Below, one piece after another: positions 13,684 through 21,135 of a DNA stretch of 21,135 nt. The DNA is taken from assembly GCA_045599585.1 (NCBI GenBank), contig JAZRWH010000081.1, positions 1-21,135 on the forward strand, written 5' to 3'. Made by a program: the position numbers and the translations under genes. Within the stretch, counting starts at the first letter, position 1. Each line of letters opens with the position of its first letter. The DNA comes from RGIG464 sp045599585. Its GTDB lineage: Bacteria; Myxococcota_A; Bradymonadia; UBA4248. The notes beneath the pieces were generated by a model that was given only the letters and a program-made list of their open reading frames with translations, had not been told where the DNA came from and ran no database searches.

Positions 13684-16449
13684 TTACAGTAATTCACCAT
13701 AGTGACGGACATAAGCCTTTTTCAGACTTGTAGCGAGTCCCATGTATAAAATGATGCAAGGAACTAGGTAAGCAAAGTAACTCATGGGCAGCGCAACAAA
13801 TCCCAACATTTTGCCAAAACCTGTAAATGGAATAACGGTGAGCAAAGCAATTCCTGAACAGGTTAGCAGTGTAACCGGCGCCGATGCTCGGCTTTGAATA
13901 AACGGCAGTTTTGGGGTACGAATCATGTGAATGACCAGCGTCTGACTCCACATAGATTCCACGAACCAGCCAGCCTGGAACATCGCAGCATAAGCAAACT
14001 GCATTTGTTCGAGCCCTTCTCCACTAAAATGATTAGGAAGATCATTATAAAGCACGCCTCCAGAAACAAAGATTGGACAAAATACAAAGTACATAAAGAT
14101 GTAAGTTGTAAAGTCGAAAATTGAACTTGTCGGCCCGATCCAGATCATAAAGTTGCCCACGCTCGAGGCATCCCATTTTCTAGGCACTGTCAAAAACTCT
14201 TCATCAACGTTATCCCAAGGAATAGCCGTACACGAAAGATCATAAATGAGATTTAAGAAGATAAGGTGAACGCTCATCATGGGCAGAAATGGCAGCAGCG
14301 CAGATGCAGCCAACACAGAAAACATATTTCCAAAGTTGGAACTTGCTGTCATCTTAATATATTTAATCATGTTTGCGTAGGTTTTACGACCTTCAATGAT
14401 ACCATTTTCAAGCACCATCAAATCTTTCTCAAGCAGAATGATATCAGCCGATTCTTTCGCGACATCAACAGCTGTATCTACAGAAATACCGATATCTGCA
14501 GATTTCATAGCCGCAGCATCGTTGATACCGTCGCCCATAAATCCAACGGTATGTCCATTGGAACGGAGCACAGAAACAACTCTTGATTTCTGATCCGGAG
14601 TTAATTTAGCAAATACATCCGTCGTTTCCGCGGCATTTGCGAGTTGATCATCATTCATTTTTTCGAGGTCTGAGCCGAGCAACATGTTGCGCACTTCCAG
14701 CCCCACTTGTTTACAGATCGTTCGCGTAACTTTGTCGTTATCTCCCGTCAGAATTTTTGTTGTAACCCCATGTTTTTTCAAAGCCATAATGGCATCAGCC
14801 GTTGATTCCTTCGGAGGATCGAGGAACGCGAGGTACCCCATGAGCACCATGTCACATTCGTCCTGCACCCCGAACGCCCCAACGGGAGACGGATTGCTCT
14901 TTTGAGCAATCGCAAGCACACGAAACCCCTTATCGTTCAAATCATCAACAGTCTCTAAGATCCGTTTTCTCAAAGCGTCCGTGATCTTTTGAACATCCCC
15001 ATCGCATTCCACAAAAGCGCAGATCGAAAGCATTTCTTCGACGGCGCCCTTTGTTACCATCTGCGTTTTACCCGTTTTGTCCTGAACGACGGTGGTCAGT
15101 CTACGACGTGAAAAATCAAAAGGAATCTCGTCAACCTTGACGTAGTATTCTGACAGATCGAGGAGCTTTGCGTCTGCCGCTTCTTCTTCTTCGGTCTTAC
15201 GAATAATAGCCACATCCATGAGATTTTTGTATCCGGTCTGGAAATAACTATTGAGATACGCATGTCTTAGCACGCGCAGATCATCTTCACCATTGATATT
15301 GAGGTGATATTCGAGCACGACCTTATCCTGAGTCAAGGTACCTGTTTTATCCGTACAAAGGATGTCAATTGCGCCAAAATTCTGAATCGAGTTCAAATTT
15401 TTCACAATCGTCTTTTTTTTGCTCATCGAGACAGCGCCTTTAGCGAGGCACGTCGTGACAATCATCGGCAGCATTTCGGGCGTCAGTCCAACGGCAATCG
15501 AAATACCGAACAGAAAAGCAGAAAGCCAATCGCCTTTGGTGATACCGTTAATCACAAAAACGAGCGGAACCATGACGAGCATAAAGCGAATCAGAACCCA
15601 AGAAACCGCGTTCACGCCCTTGCTAAAACTCGTTTCGACGGCATCTTTAGCAACGGCGGAAGCCATGGAACCAAACAGGGTGCGATCCCCTACACTGATC
15701 ACAACAGCTGTTGCACTACCCGAAATAACGTTACTCCCCATGAAACCGATATTCGTATAATCCGTAATGACTTCACTTTTGTTGCAAACGGACGAAATCT
15801 TTTCAATCGGTTCGCTTTCTCCAGTCAAGCTAGCCTGACTGACAAACAGATCTTTGGCATCAAGAATACGCACATCAGCGGGAAGCATATCGCCAGCAGA
15901 CAAATGCACAATATCGCCCACGACGACATCCTCCAAACGCACTTCACTTTTTTCGTGCTCTCTGCGCGTGACCGTACACGTGGTTGTAATCATAGCGAGT
16001 AGTTTTTCTGCTGCATTACCGCTACGACTCTCCTGAACAAAGCGAAGCGTGCCAGAAATCATGACCATGGTTAAGATGATCACAACCGTCAACGGATCGC
16101 ATTCATCCGGCGTACTTCCCATGAGAGAAAAGAGAGGAAACAAGATATCAGTAACAGTAGAAACAAGCGCCAAGCAGAATAAGATTGCAGTGAAAGGGTT
16201 GATAAATGCACCCGCCAAGCGCTTTACAAGTGACTTTTTCTTCTCTCTTGTCACTTTATTATTTCCATGTTGAGATCTACTCTCAAGCACATTCTCTGCG
16301 TCTAAACCGAGAAGATTCGTATTAAGGAATTTTAGAACGTCTTTCAGCGAATGAGTTGCAGCATAATGAATGCGATTATTCTGTTCCTCATGGAGCATCG
16401 ATTTTTTAGACTCCATTTTCGTGGATTCACGCATTTCTTTTTTATTCAT
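13684..16449 (-). CDS. mgtA: Magnesium-importing P-type ATPase, MgtA/MgtB-like (first copy)
   Basis: The 921-residue inner-membrane pump has every P-type landmark: TGES (209-212), VGLTPEMLP (320-328) in the ion path helix, phosphorylated D367 in CTDKTGTLTQD, KGA (467-469) for ATP binding, TGDN (568-571), GDGIND (639-644) and the Mg2+-ATPase membrane motif SSNFGNMFSV (703-712) followed by NLIYD. The first 60 residues are a polar cytosolic tail. GGAGGTCTAACCA precedes the ATG at 16449. The next gene (48-residue membrane protein) follows after 26 bases. No M-box Mg2+ riboswitch could be recognised in the 169 bases before it. The gene is more AT-rich and uses a wider leucine codon set than ino1 or rny, in line with transfer from Bacillota. 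Confidence 0.94.
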   Translation of the reverse strand: MNKKEMRESTKMESKKSMLHEEQNNRIHYAATHSLKDVLKFLNTNLLGLDAENVLESRSQHGNNKVTREKKKSLVKRLAGAFINPFTAILFCLALVSTVTDILFPLFSLMGSTPDECDPLTVVIILTMVMISGTLRFVQESRSGNAAEKLLAMITTTCTVTRREHEKSEVRLEDVVVGDIVHLSAGDMLPADVRILDAKDLFVSQASLTGESEPIEKISSVCNKSEVITDYTNIGFMGSNVISGSATAVVISVGDRTLFGSMASAVAKDAVETSFSKGVNAVSWVLIRFMLVMVPLVFVINGITKGDWLSAFLFGISIAVGLTPEMLPMIVTTCLAKGAVSMSKKKTIVKNLNSIQNFGAIDILCTDKTGTLTQDKVVLEYHLNINGEDDLRVLRHAYLNSYFQTGYKNLMDVAIIRKTEEEEAADAKLLDLSEYYVKVDEIPFDFSRRRLTTVVQDKTGKTQMVTKGAVEEMLSICAFVECDGDVQKITDALRKRILETVDDLNDKGFRVLAIAQKSNPSPVGAFGVQDECDMVLMGYLAFLDPPKESTADAIMALKKHGVTTKILTGDNDKVTRTICKQVGLEVRNMLLGSDLEKMNDDQLANAAETTDVFAKLTPDQKSRVVSVLRSNGHTVGFMGDGINDAAAMKSADIGISVDTAVDVAKESADIILLEKDLMVLENGIIEGRKTYANMIKYIKMTASSNFGNMFSVLAASALLPFLPMMSVHLIFLNLIYDLSCTAIPWDNVDEEFLTVPRKWDASSVGNFMIWIGPTSSIFDFTTYIFMYFVFCPIFVSGGVLYNDLPNHFSGEGLEQMQFAYAAMFQAGWFVESMWSQTLVIHMIRTPKLPFIQSRASAPVTLLTCSGIALLTVIPFTGFGKMLGFVALPMSYFAYLVPCIILYMGLATSLKKAYVRHYGELL

Positions 16450-16618
16450 TGGTTAGACCTCCATATTTAATCATATAATTCATTACTGACCCACAACGGA
16501 CATGCGTTAACTGCAACGGAATAGAAATTTATTCTTTATATTGATAAAACAAAGCTACAGTAGCGTTATCCGAATATTTTGCGTTATATTTGTGAGACGG
16601 CAGTGAATAAGATTACAT
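16450..16618 (-). promoter_or_regulatory. Leader of the Mg2+ ATPase gene
   Basis: This AT-rich gap could hold a promoter for the first ATPase gene. I looked for the conserved helices of the M-box riboswitch and for PhoP-type TGTTTA repeats and found neither clearly. Readthrough from the membrane protein gene at 16619-16936 is equally possible, since no terminator hairpin is evident. Confidence 0.3.
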
Positions 16619-16936
16619 TTATTGTTTTCCATAGTATTTTTTTATATTTTTCGAGATATACCAGACATCGAAAGCTGCGATCACCATCCATATTACGATT
16701 GCGATATTAAACCACTGTGATGCGAAATCACCGCCAATACCTTTGAAGAAGAATATCAACCCATTTAAGATAATAACTTCACCGATATTCAAACAGAGAA
16801 GCTTAATGCGAATTTTGGACTGTTCTTCATGTGTCATTTGTTTCCATGCATTTAAATGAATATGAATTTTCCCTCTAGAAAATAGGAAGCCAAACAACAT
16901 AAAGAGCAAGCCTATCAAAATACATGTTATATCCAT
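16619..16936 (-). CDS. DUF3784-like small membrane protein
   Basis: The product has 105 residues and three hydrophobic stretches: 2-20 (ITCILIGLLFMLFGFLFSR), about 47-67 (LCLNIGEVIILNGLIFFFKG) and about 75-92 (FNIAIVIWMVIAAFDVWY). The layout of a first helix, a polar segment with W-x-x-M-x-x-EEQ and then two helices resembles DUF3784 proteins of Bacillota, which are related in topology to SdpI. ATGGAGGAATAGC before the ATG is a strong ribosome binding site. It is the first gene on the minus strand ahead of the Mg2+ ATPase, 169 bases upstream, and may share its transcript. Function is not known. The assignment rests on topology and short motifs remembered from the family. Confidence 0.65.
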   Translation of the reverse strand: MDITCILIGLLFMLFGFLFSRGKIHIHLNAWKQMTHEEQSKIRIKLLCLNIGEVIILNGLIFFFKGIGGDFASQWFNIAIVIWMVIAAFDVWYISKNIKKYYGKQ

Positions 16937-17435
16937 GCTATTCCTCCATTATGCAGAGAGCTGATTTTGAAGCATCACGCGACAGAACATCGCGCCATCC
17001 TTGCACGCAGAAGAGATATAAAAACAGCGATCAGAATCACATGGCCGAAATCTTGCGATTTCCTTGCGTTAAGGCAAGAATTCTATTGCGCACAGCGCTA
17101 AACGGTCGTGCAACTAGGCGAAGGCGTATCGGTGAAACCGATAGCCGAAGCGCGTCCGGCGTATGGGCTTGTCCCATAGCCGGCGCCAACTCATTCCCAA
17201 GCACCCAAACAGAAGCACCAAATTGTATAAACAGGCATGCGCGTGGATGACAATTTGCACGTCATATTATGAAAACGAGCAGCCTGTGAGCCACGATAGC
17301 GCATCATGTCACGAAAAAAGCTCACTTGTTGATGCAGCAAATCTGTCAAAATTATAGCGTCCGCGCAAAAAGCTGGTAAGCTGTGACGACGTCTGCAAGG
17401 TGCAGCGCATATATTGATAGGATCAGGAGAGGCTC
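16937..17435. other. Divergent intergenic region upstream of the deacetylase-like gene
   Basis: No gene is supported; frames at 16924-17250 and 17163-17357 read through palindromic copy D and match nothing. A possible promoter for the deacetylase-like gene is TTGATG (17329-17334) with TATAGC after an 18-base spacer, a weak match. The GC content is higher around copy D than in the flanking Mg2+ cluster. Confidence 0.4.
17123..17183 (+). repeat. Palindromic element copy D (two tandem bulged-G hairpins)
   Basis: Hairpin D1: GGC (17123-17125), unpaired G17126, TATCGGT (17127-17133), loop GAA, ACCGATA (17137-17143), GCC (17144-17146). Hairpin D2: CCGGC (17156-17160), unpaired G17161, TATGGG (17162-17167), loop CTTGT, CCCATA (17173-17178), GCCGG (17179-17183). 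The spacer includes GCGCGTCC, which also follows hairpin C2 near 6601. Confidence 0.88.
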
Positions 17436-19295
17436 ATGCCGAATTTAACATTATCGGATCTCATGCATTACGGGCTTGAGAGTATCGGCCGCATTCAGAG
17501 ACATGTTCGATCGAAGCTCAAAGTAATCTCGCAGGCAACGGTGGTGTTTAATCCTGCGTATGAAGGCATCGCGCGGTATATTGCGGATCATGAGCGTTCC
17601 CAAAAGATTTTGAACTACCTGTTGTACGAGGGTTGCATCAGTGAAGGCCAAATCGTCTGTCCCAAAACAGCGACCATCGCGCAATTAGGACAGATTCATG
17701 ATTTTTCGTATTTGTCGCAGCTCACGGAACACGAAATTGGAGAACGCATTTTTGGCCAGGGAGTGCCAGAGGATGCGATCAAGACGTGTGTGGATCAACA
17801 GCGTTGTATGGCAGGAGGGACGATTCGCGCTGCGCGCATGGCTGCATCGAGCATCTACCCCAAACGCATCATCAATCTGGGCGGTGGATTTCATCATGCG
17901 TACCCCGAAGGTGGCTATGCATTTTGTGTGTTCAACGATATTGCAGCAGCCATTGCCCATCTTCGCAGCCACGGATACGACAAAAAGATCATGGTCATTG
18001 ACCTAGACCTACACCAAGGCGACGGCACCAAAAATATCTTTGCACACGATCCAAGCGTCGTGACGTATTCGATACACGCCGAAAGCTGGGATAAAAATGT
18101 ATTTGAAGGCAACTACGATGTGCCGTTAGGACCAGGCATCGGCGATGCGGCTTATCTGTCTGCTCTCAAAAATACGCTTCCCGGCATCATTCAAAAGGAA
18201 CAGCCTTCCCTCTTCTTTTACCTTGCAGGTGTCGATGTGGCGCAAGACGATGAGTTGGGGGATTGGCGCGTGACGCACGATGGCATCTTCGAACGCGATC
18301 GTTATGTCGATGAACTGGTTGGACGACACAGCATGGTGGTTCTGACGGCAGGTGGTTACGGAAAAAATGCCTGGCGCCACAGTGCTCGCTTTTTTGCCTA
18401 CCTGACTTCAGGCCTATCCAAACCCATCGCATCGAATAACGAACGCCTTTTGTCGGCACTCAAACACATCTCGCGTCAGCTTCCGGTACACGATCTCACT
18501 GCCGAAAAGGAGAACGACGACGATTTGTTCGACTTTTTCGGCGAATCCAGCAAACGCACCAAGTTGTTCGACTATTATTCGGCTTACGGCGTTGAGTGCT
18601 CAATGGAAAAGATCGGCATTTACGAACATCTGCGTTCAATCGGATTTCCCATGCCGCACCTCGAGTTTGAACTTGATCACCCGAATGGTCAGGCCATCCG
18701 TCTTTGGAGCAACGAGAACCACAAAGAACTCCTCATCGAAGCCGTGCTCGACGAAAAAACGTGTTTGGATAATCGTCGCATTTTGTGGATCGAATGGCTA
18801 TTGCTGCAAAACCCGACGAAAGCGCCAACAACCGAACGCCCGCTGCTTCCAGGCCAAACGTATCCGGGCTTAGGCTGCCTGACAAAAGTTGTCGGTTTAT
18901 TATTTTTGGTCGCAGAACGTCTCCGTTTTGATGGAATTGGCTTTAATCCGTCGCACTATCACGTGTGTTTTTTGGCCAAAGGTCAGGGATCTTTTGAACG
19001 GCCATACGACGAAGCACGTTTCCGCGTTGCCCAATCGATCACGGCTGGGTTAAATATTCAGCAAGCGAGTCAAGCGCTGTCGGAAGGAATGAAATACGGC
19101 AAAGATGTATATAAATGGATACCAGCCCGTATGATTATTCCACTTAGCCAAGAAGCCAAAACTTGGTTTGACCGCTTCGAGTATCAGCGCGAAGTCGAGC
19201 AACTCGCTCAAAAAGAACTCTCGCGCTACGGTCAATCTCGCTCGTACACCTCCAAGAGCTTGATGAGCCTCAAACCGATTGAGCCAAACAAATAA
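17436..19295 (+). CDS. Histone deacetylase-family protein with extra C-terminal domain
   Basis: The 619-residue protein has a Zn2+-dependent arginase/deacetylase fold in its first 330 residues: GGGFHHAYPEGGY (149-161) with the general-base histidines H153-H154, DLDLHQGDGT (189-198) giving metal ligands D191 and H193, AGVDVAQDDELG (264-275) giving ligand D267, and TAGGYGKNAWR (304-314) with the transition-state tyrosine Y308. All catalytic positions are filled, so it should remove acyl groups from lysines, acetylated polyamines or a small molecule. Residues 365-619 form an additional region unlike the deacetylase core, with YPGLGCLTKVVGLLFLVAERL (about 484-504) and a charged C-terminal helix; I recognise no family there. 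AGGAGAGG lies before the ATG. No cofactor or substrate gene is adjacent. Confidence 0.88.
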   Translation: MPNLTLSDLMHYGLESIGRIQRHVRSKLKVISQATVVFNPAYEGIARYIADHERSQKILNYLLYEGCISEGQIVCPKTATIAQLGQIHDFSYLSQLTEHEIGERIFGQGVPEDAIKTCVDQQRCMAGGTIRAARMAASSIYPKRIINLGGGFHHAYPEGGYAFCVFNDIAAAIAHLRSHGYDKKIMVIDLDLHQGDGTKNIFAHDPSVVTYSIHAESWDKNVFEGNYDVPLGPGIGDAAYLSALKNTLPGIIQKEQPSLFFYLAGVDVAQDDELGDWRVTHDGIFERDRYVDELVGRHSMVVLTAGGYGKNAWRHSARFFAYLTSGLSKPIASNNERLLSALKHISRQLPVHDLTAEKENDDDLFDFFGESSKRTKLFDYYSAYGVECSMEKIGIYEHLRSIGFPMPHLEFELDHPNGQAIRLWSNENHKELLIEAVLDEKTCLDNRRILWIEWLLLQNPTKAPTTERPLLPGQTYPGLGCLTKVVGLLFLVAERLRFDGIGFNPSHYHVCFLAKGQGSFERPYDEARFRVAQSITAGLNIQQASQALSEGMKYGKDVYKWIPARMIIPLSQEAKTWFDRFEYQREVEQLAQKELSRYGQSRSYTSKSLMSLKPIEPNK

Positions 19296-19370
19296 AAGTG
19301 GGCAAACAAACTGTTTTCGCTTTGTTTTTATTCTCAACTTGCGCAATTTCGCGCTGTAAAGGAGTTAGAC

Positions 19371-19937
19371 ATGGATAATAAGACAACGTTATTGGAAATT
19401 CGTGAACAATTTATTGTTGCTCTTAAGCAGGACTGTGACAAAAAAAACATTGGTTTACAATCTACTATCGAGAAACTTATCAAAGAGCATTTAGAGAGGT
19501 GCGAAACAGAAATGGAACTGACTACTGAAAAATTTAATGCAGTGGAGCGTCGAAATTTATCAATGGATGAGCTCTACAACAAACGACTTGTTGATCTCAT
19601 TGGACCAGATGTGGAGAGTATCCACATAACAATTAAACGACATCAAAAGAAATTTGAAAATCAAGCTCAATATTGCGAACTCTTTGACACACTTTTCGAA
19701 AAAGACCTTAATGATTTTATAAAACTAACTGAATTTTGGAAAGCTCTTGAAGATGCACAGAAAGACCCTCGCTTAAACTATATTTTGAAAAGTGTTGGGT
19801 TCGTTATTGGAGCTAAGGTTGATGTGGGTTGCAAAGCATACAAACCCTTTATGAGATGGATTCTCGAAACATTCCCCGAGATAGTAAAAGAACGCAAATA
19901 TGGTTCATGGGGATTCAAGGGAATGAGGCTAAAATGA
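19371..19937 (+). CDS. Hypothetical protein, first gene of a probable mobile element module
   Basis: The product has 188 residues, no signal peptide or membrane segment, and no family I recognise. It is charged and largely helical: a basic-acidic helix (about 8-48, LLEIREQFIVALKQDCDKKN) could pair as a coiled coil, and the C-terminal part (125-188) contains SVGFVIGAKVDVGCKAYKPF. TAAAGGAGTTAGAC precedes the ATG, a strong ribosome binding site. Its stop codon overlaps the start of the ribbon-helix-helix gene by ATGA, so the two are translationally coupled. Codon use is AT-rich and unlike the deacetylase gene upstream. A role in replication or maintenance of the element is a guess from position only. 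Confidence 0.75.
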   Translation: MDNKTTLLEIREQFIVALKQDCDKKNIGLQSTIEKLIKEHLERCETEMELTTEKFNAVERRNLSMDELYNKRLVDLIGPDVESIHITIKRHQKKFENQAQYCELFDTLFEKDLNDFIKLTEFWKALEDAQKDPRLNYILKSVGFVIGAKVDVGCKAYKPFMRWILETFPEIVKERKYGSWGFKGMRLK

Positions 19938-20119
19938 AAGATCAAGTTGCATATACTATACGAATCAAACCTGATACCGACGAAATGATCAAAAAGGCTT
20001 GCGAGATAGGAAACATCACTAAATCGGAATTTGTGAGAGCAGCGCTGGAAATGGCGCTCTATCGGTTTGCAATAAGTTCAATCGTGAATCACGCACAGAG
20101 GGACCATGAGAGCACCTAA
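19934..20119 (+). CDS. Ribbon-helix-helix DNA-binding protein (CopG/Arc-like)
   Basis: The product has 61 residues. AYTIRIKPDTDEMIKKACE (6-24) forms the ribbon strand and first helix, and GNITKSEFVRAALEMALYRF (26-45) the turn and second helix, the arrangement of CopG/Arc/MetJ dimeric repressors. The start is set at 19934 because ATGA overlaps the preceding stop and GAGG lies six bases upstream; an in-frame ATG at 19829 lies inside the upstream gene. Such proteins usually repress their own operon or control plasmid copy number. It overlaps the next gene by 14 bases. Confidence 0.8.
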   Translation: MKDQVAYTIRIKPDTDEMIKKACEIGNITKSEFVRAALEMALYRFAISSIVNHAQRDHEST

Positions 20120-21135
20120 AACACCATTTGCAGAACTTAATCGCCTTGTTTCTTTAGGAACCTATACTTTTGATGAAACAACTAATCTTTGGACCATCAC
20201 AGAAACAGAGGGCAAAACCGATAAACTCGAAGGGTACACAGTTCAACAATACTTGACTGAAAAAAGAAAACATGAGCAGCGAAAAAAGCAAGCCGCTGAA
20301 ATTGAACGCAAGGGCGAAATTGAACGAATCGTTGCTGAAAAAAGAGCTGAGTATGGAGAGTTTGCAAGTGAAAACAAAACAATTCCATGCAATGCTGTAT
20401 GCTTCTATGAGCTCGAAACAGATGATGATCGAAACTTTCTAAACGAGTTCTATTCTCAACTGTACTTTTTCGTAAATGGCGATGATGATCCTCAAATTCT
20501 GGTAGAGGATGCCATCACAGAAACCGTACAGGTGATCAGCATGTCCAGTCGAACATGCTTGCAATCGCTAACAGCGGCTTGTGCGCGGGCGCGTCGAAAG
20601 ACTGGAGAGTCCATAGCGGAGTTCTATCGAGTCTTTTTAGAAGCCGTCAATCGTGCGGTTTTAGATAGTTGCAAAGGTACTTTTTTCACAGAAAACGATC
20701 TAGGACTTTCTCTGATTGAGCAAGGTTTACCGCGTCTTTTCTTAAGAGAGGCCAAAGTAAATCTTATCGTCACACAAGTGATTGATGAACGCGGAAAGGT
20801 CTTAATGCTGGCACCAAAACGCGTAATTTTTTCGGAGTCTCCATTAGAGTTTCTTGTATCACATGCAACAAAACTGATGTGTTCCAGCGATATGTTGCAG
20901 CATACTCCACCTAAACCGCTCTCAAACACAATTGGTGAAAGGTGCTTGCACAGAATCATTATCAAAGAAGATGAACCAGGTAGCATTGTCAAAAAAGGAA
21001 ATTGTCCTACATGGGACAAATTTCTTTTACGGTACACGCCAGATGAACAAGGTGTTTTAATGGCTTTCATTTGGTCAATTTTCGACGTCTCGAATAATGG
21101 CCGACAAATGCTCTATATCTACGACAGCGGCTACT
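20106..21135 (+). CDS. Replication primase/helicase-like protein, N-terminal part (cut by window end)
   Basis: The frame is open from ATG 20106 to the right edge, 343 residues without a stop. Residues 45-86 are a charged helical segment (EKRKHEQRKKQAAEIERK). The segment TWDKFLLRYTPDEQG (302-316) followed by AFIWSIFDVSNNGRQMLYIYDSGY (320-343) matches the approach to the Walker A loop of D5/superfamily 3-type phage and plasmid helicases, where the next residues would be GKS. The window ends there, so the P-loop is not seen. GAGGG stands three bases before the ATG. It overlaps the ribbon-helix-helix gene by 14 bases, giving a compact regulator-replicase unit. The role in replication of a plasmid, phage or integrative element is inferred. 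Confidence 0.6.
   Translation, partial: MRAPKTPFAELNRLVSLGTYTFDETTNLWTITETEGKTDKLEGYTVQQYLTEKRKHEQRKKQAAEIERKGEIERIVAEKRAEYGEFASENKTIPCNAVCFYELETDDDRNFLNEFYSQLYFFVNGDDDPQILVEDAITETVQVISMSSRTCLQSLTAACARARRKTGESIAEFYRVFLEAVNRAVLDSCKGTFFTENDLGLSLIEQGLPRLFLREAKVNLIVTQVIDERGKVLMLAPKRVIFSESPLEFLVSHATKLMCSSDMLQHTPPKPLSNTIGERCLHRIIIKEDEPGSIVKKGNCPTWDKFLLRYTPDEQGVLMAFIWSIFDVSNNGRQMLYIYDSGY

Noticed and set aside
15304..16002. 232-residue plus-strand open frame inside the first Mg2+ ATPase gene
   Set aside because: Antisense to conserved P-type ATPase motifs, no ribosome binding site and no recognisable domain.
16450..16618. M-box Mg2+ riboswitch before the Mg2+ ATPase
   Set aside because: None of the conserved M-box segments was seen on the minus strand.
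2957..17183. Integron attC sites as an explanation for the bulged hairpins
   Set aside because: No RYYYAAC/GTTRRRY core sites, no integrase and no gene-cassette layout.
16924..17357. Two plus-strand open frames in the gap before the deacetylase-like gene
   Set aside because: They read through the palindromic hairpins, have no ribosome binding site and encode no recognisable protein.
20624..21070. 148-residue minus-strand open frame at the right end
   Set aside because: Antisense to the open helicase-like frame, which has a start, ribosome binding site, gene overlap and helicase-type motif.

Overview
The window looks like a chromosomal segment from an uncultured, host- or gut-associated bacterium of the former deltaproteobacterial lineages, most likely Myxococcota or a Bradymonadota-like group. 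This is inference: the secreted protein with an AgmX/PglI-type C-terminal domain, the large histone-deacetylase-fold protein and the zapA-rny pair fit such a host. The Mg2+ ATPase cluster, with its DUF3784-like protein and VanR-like winged helix, looks like Bacillota DNA and may have been acquired. No rRNA, tRNA or CRISPR array was seen.

Layout. 1-120 is the 3' end of an IS30-family transposase. 495-2945 holds inositol-phosphate synthase and a CTP:inositol-1-phosphate cytidylyltransferase-like enzyme, which together would turn glucose 6-phosphate into CDP-inositol. 3266-3793 encodes a small predicted lipoprotein. 4072-6341 carries zapA and rny (cell division and RNA decay). 6669-8717 (minus) encodes a BspA-type leucine-rich repeat protein. 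9157-9951 encodes a secreted protein with two TPR-like repeats, containing an exact 61-bp duplication. 10124-16936 is a minus-strand cluster: DUF3784-like membrane protein, Mg2+-importing P-type ATPase, a 48-residue membrane protein, a second Mg2+ P-type ATPase and a receiver-less OmpR-type regulator. 17436-19295 is a histone-deacetylase-like protein with an uncharacterised C-terminal half. 19371 to the right edge is probably the start of a mobile replicon: an unknown protein, a ribbon-helix-helix protein and a replication helicase/primase-like protein cut by the window end, packed with overlapping ends.

The most unusual non-coding signal is a family of palindromic elements. Six hairpins at four intergenic loci (2977-3005, 6541-6604, 13368-13436, 17123-17183) share one design: a GC-rich outer stem, a single unpaired G, then an inner stem that always opens with TAT and closes with ATA, while other stem bases vary. 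Two copies sit beside GGGGGA/TCCCCC or GGGGAAGGCCTTCCCC palindromes. One copy also acts as a plausible terminator, and one forms a perfect 27-bp hairpin inside the Mg2+ transport operon.
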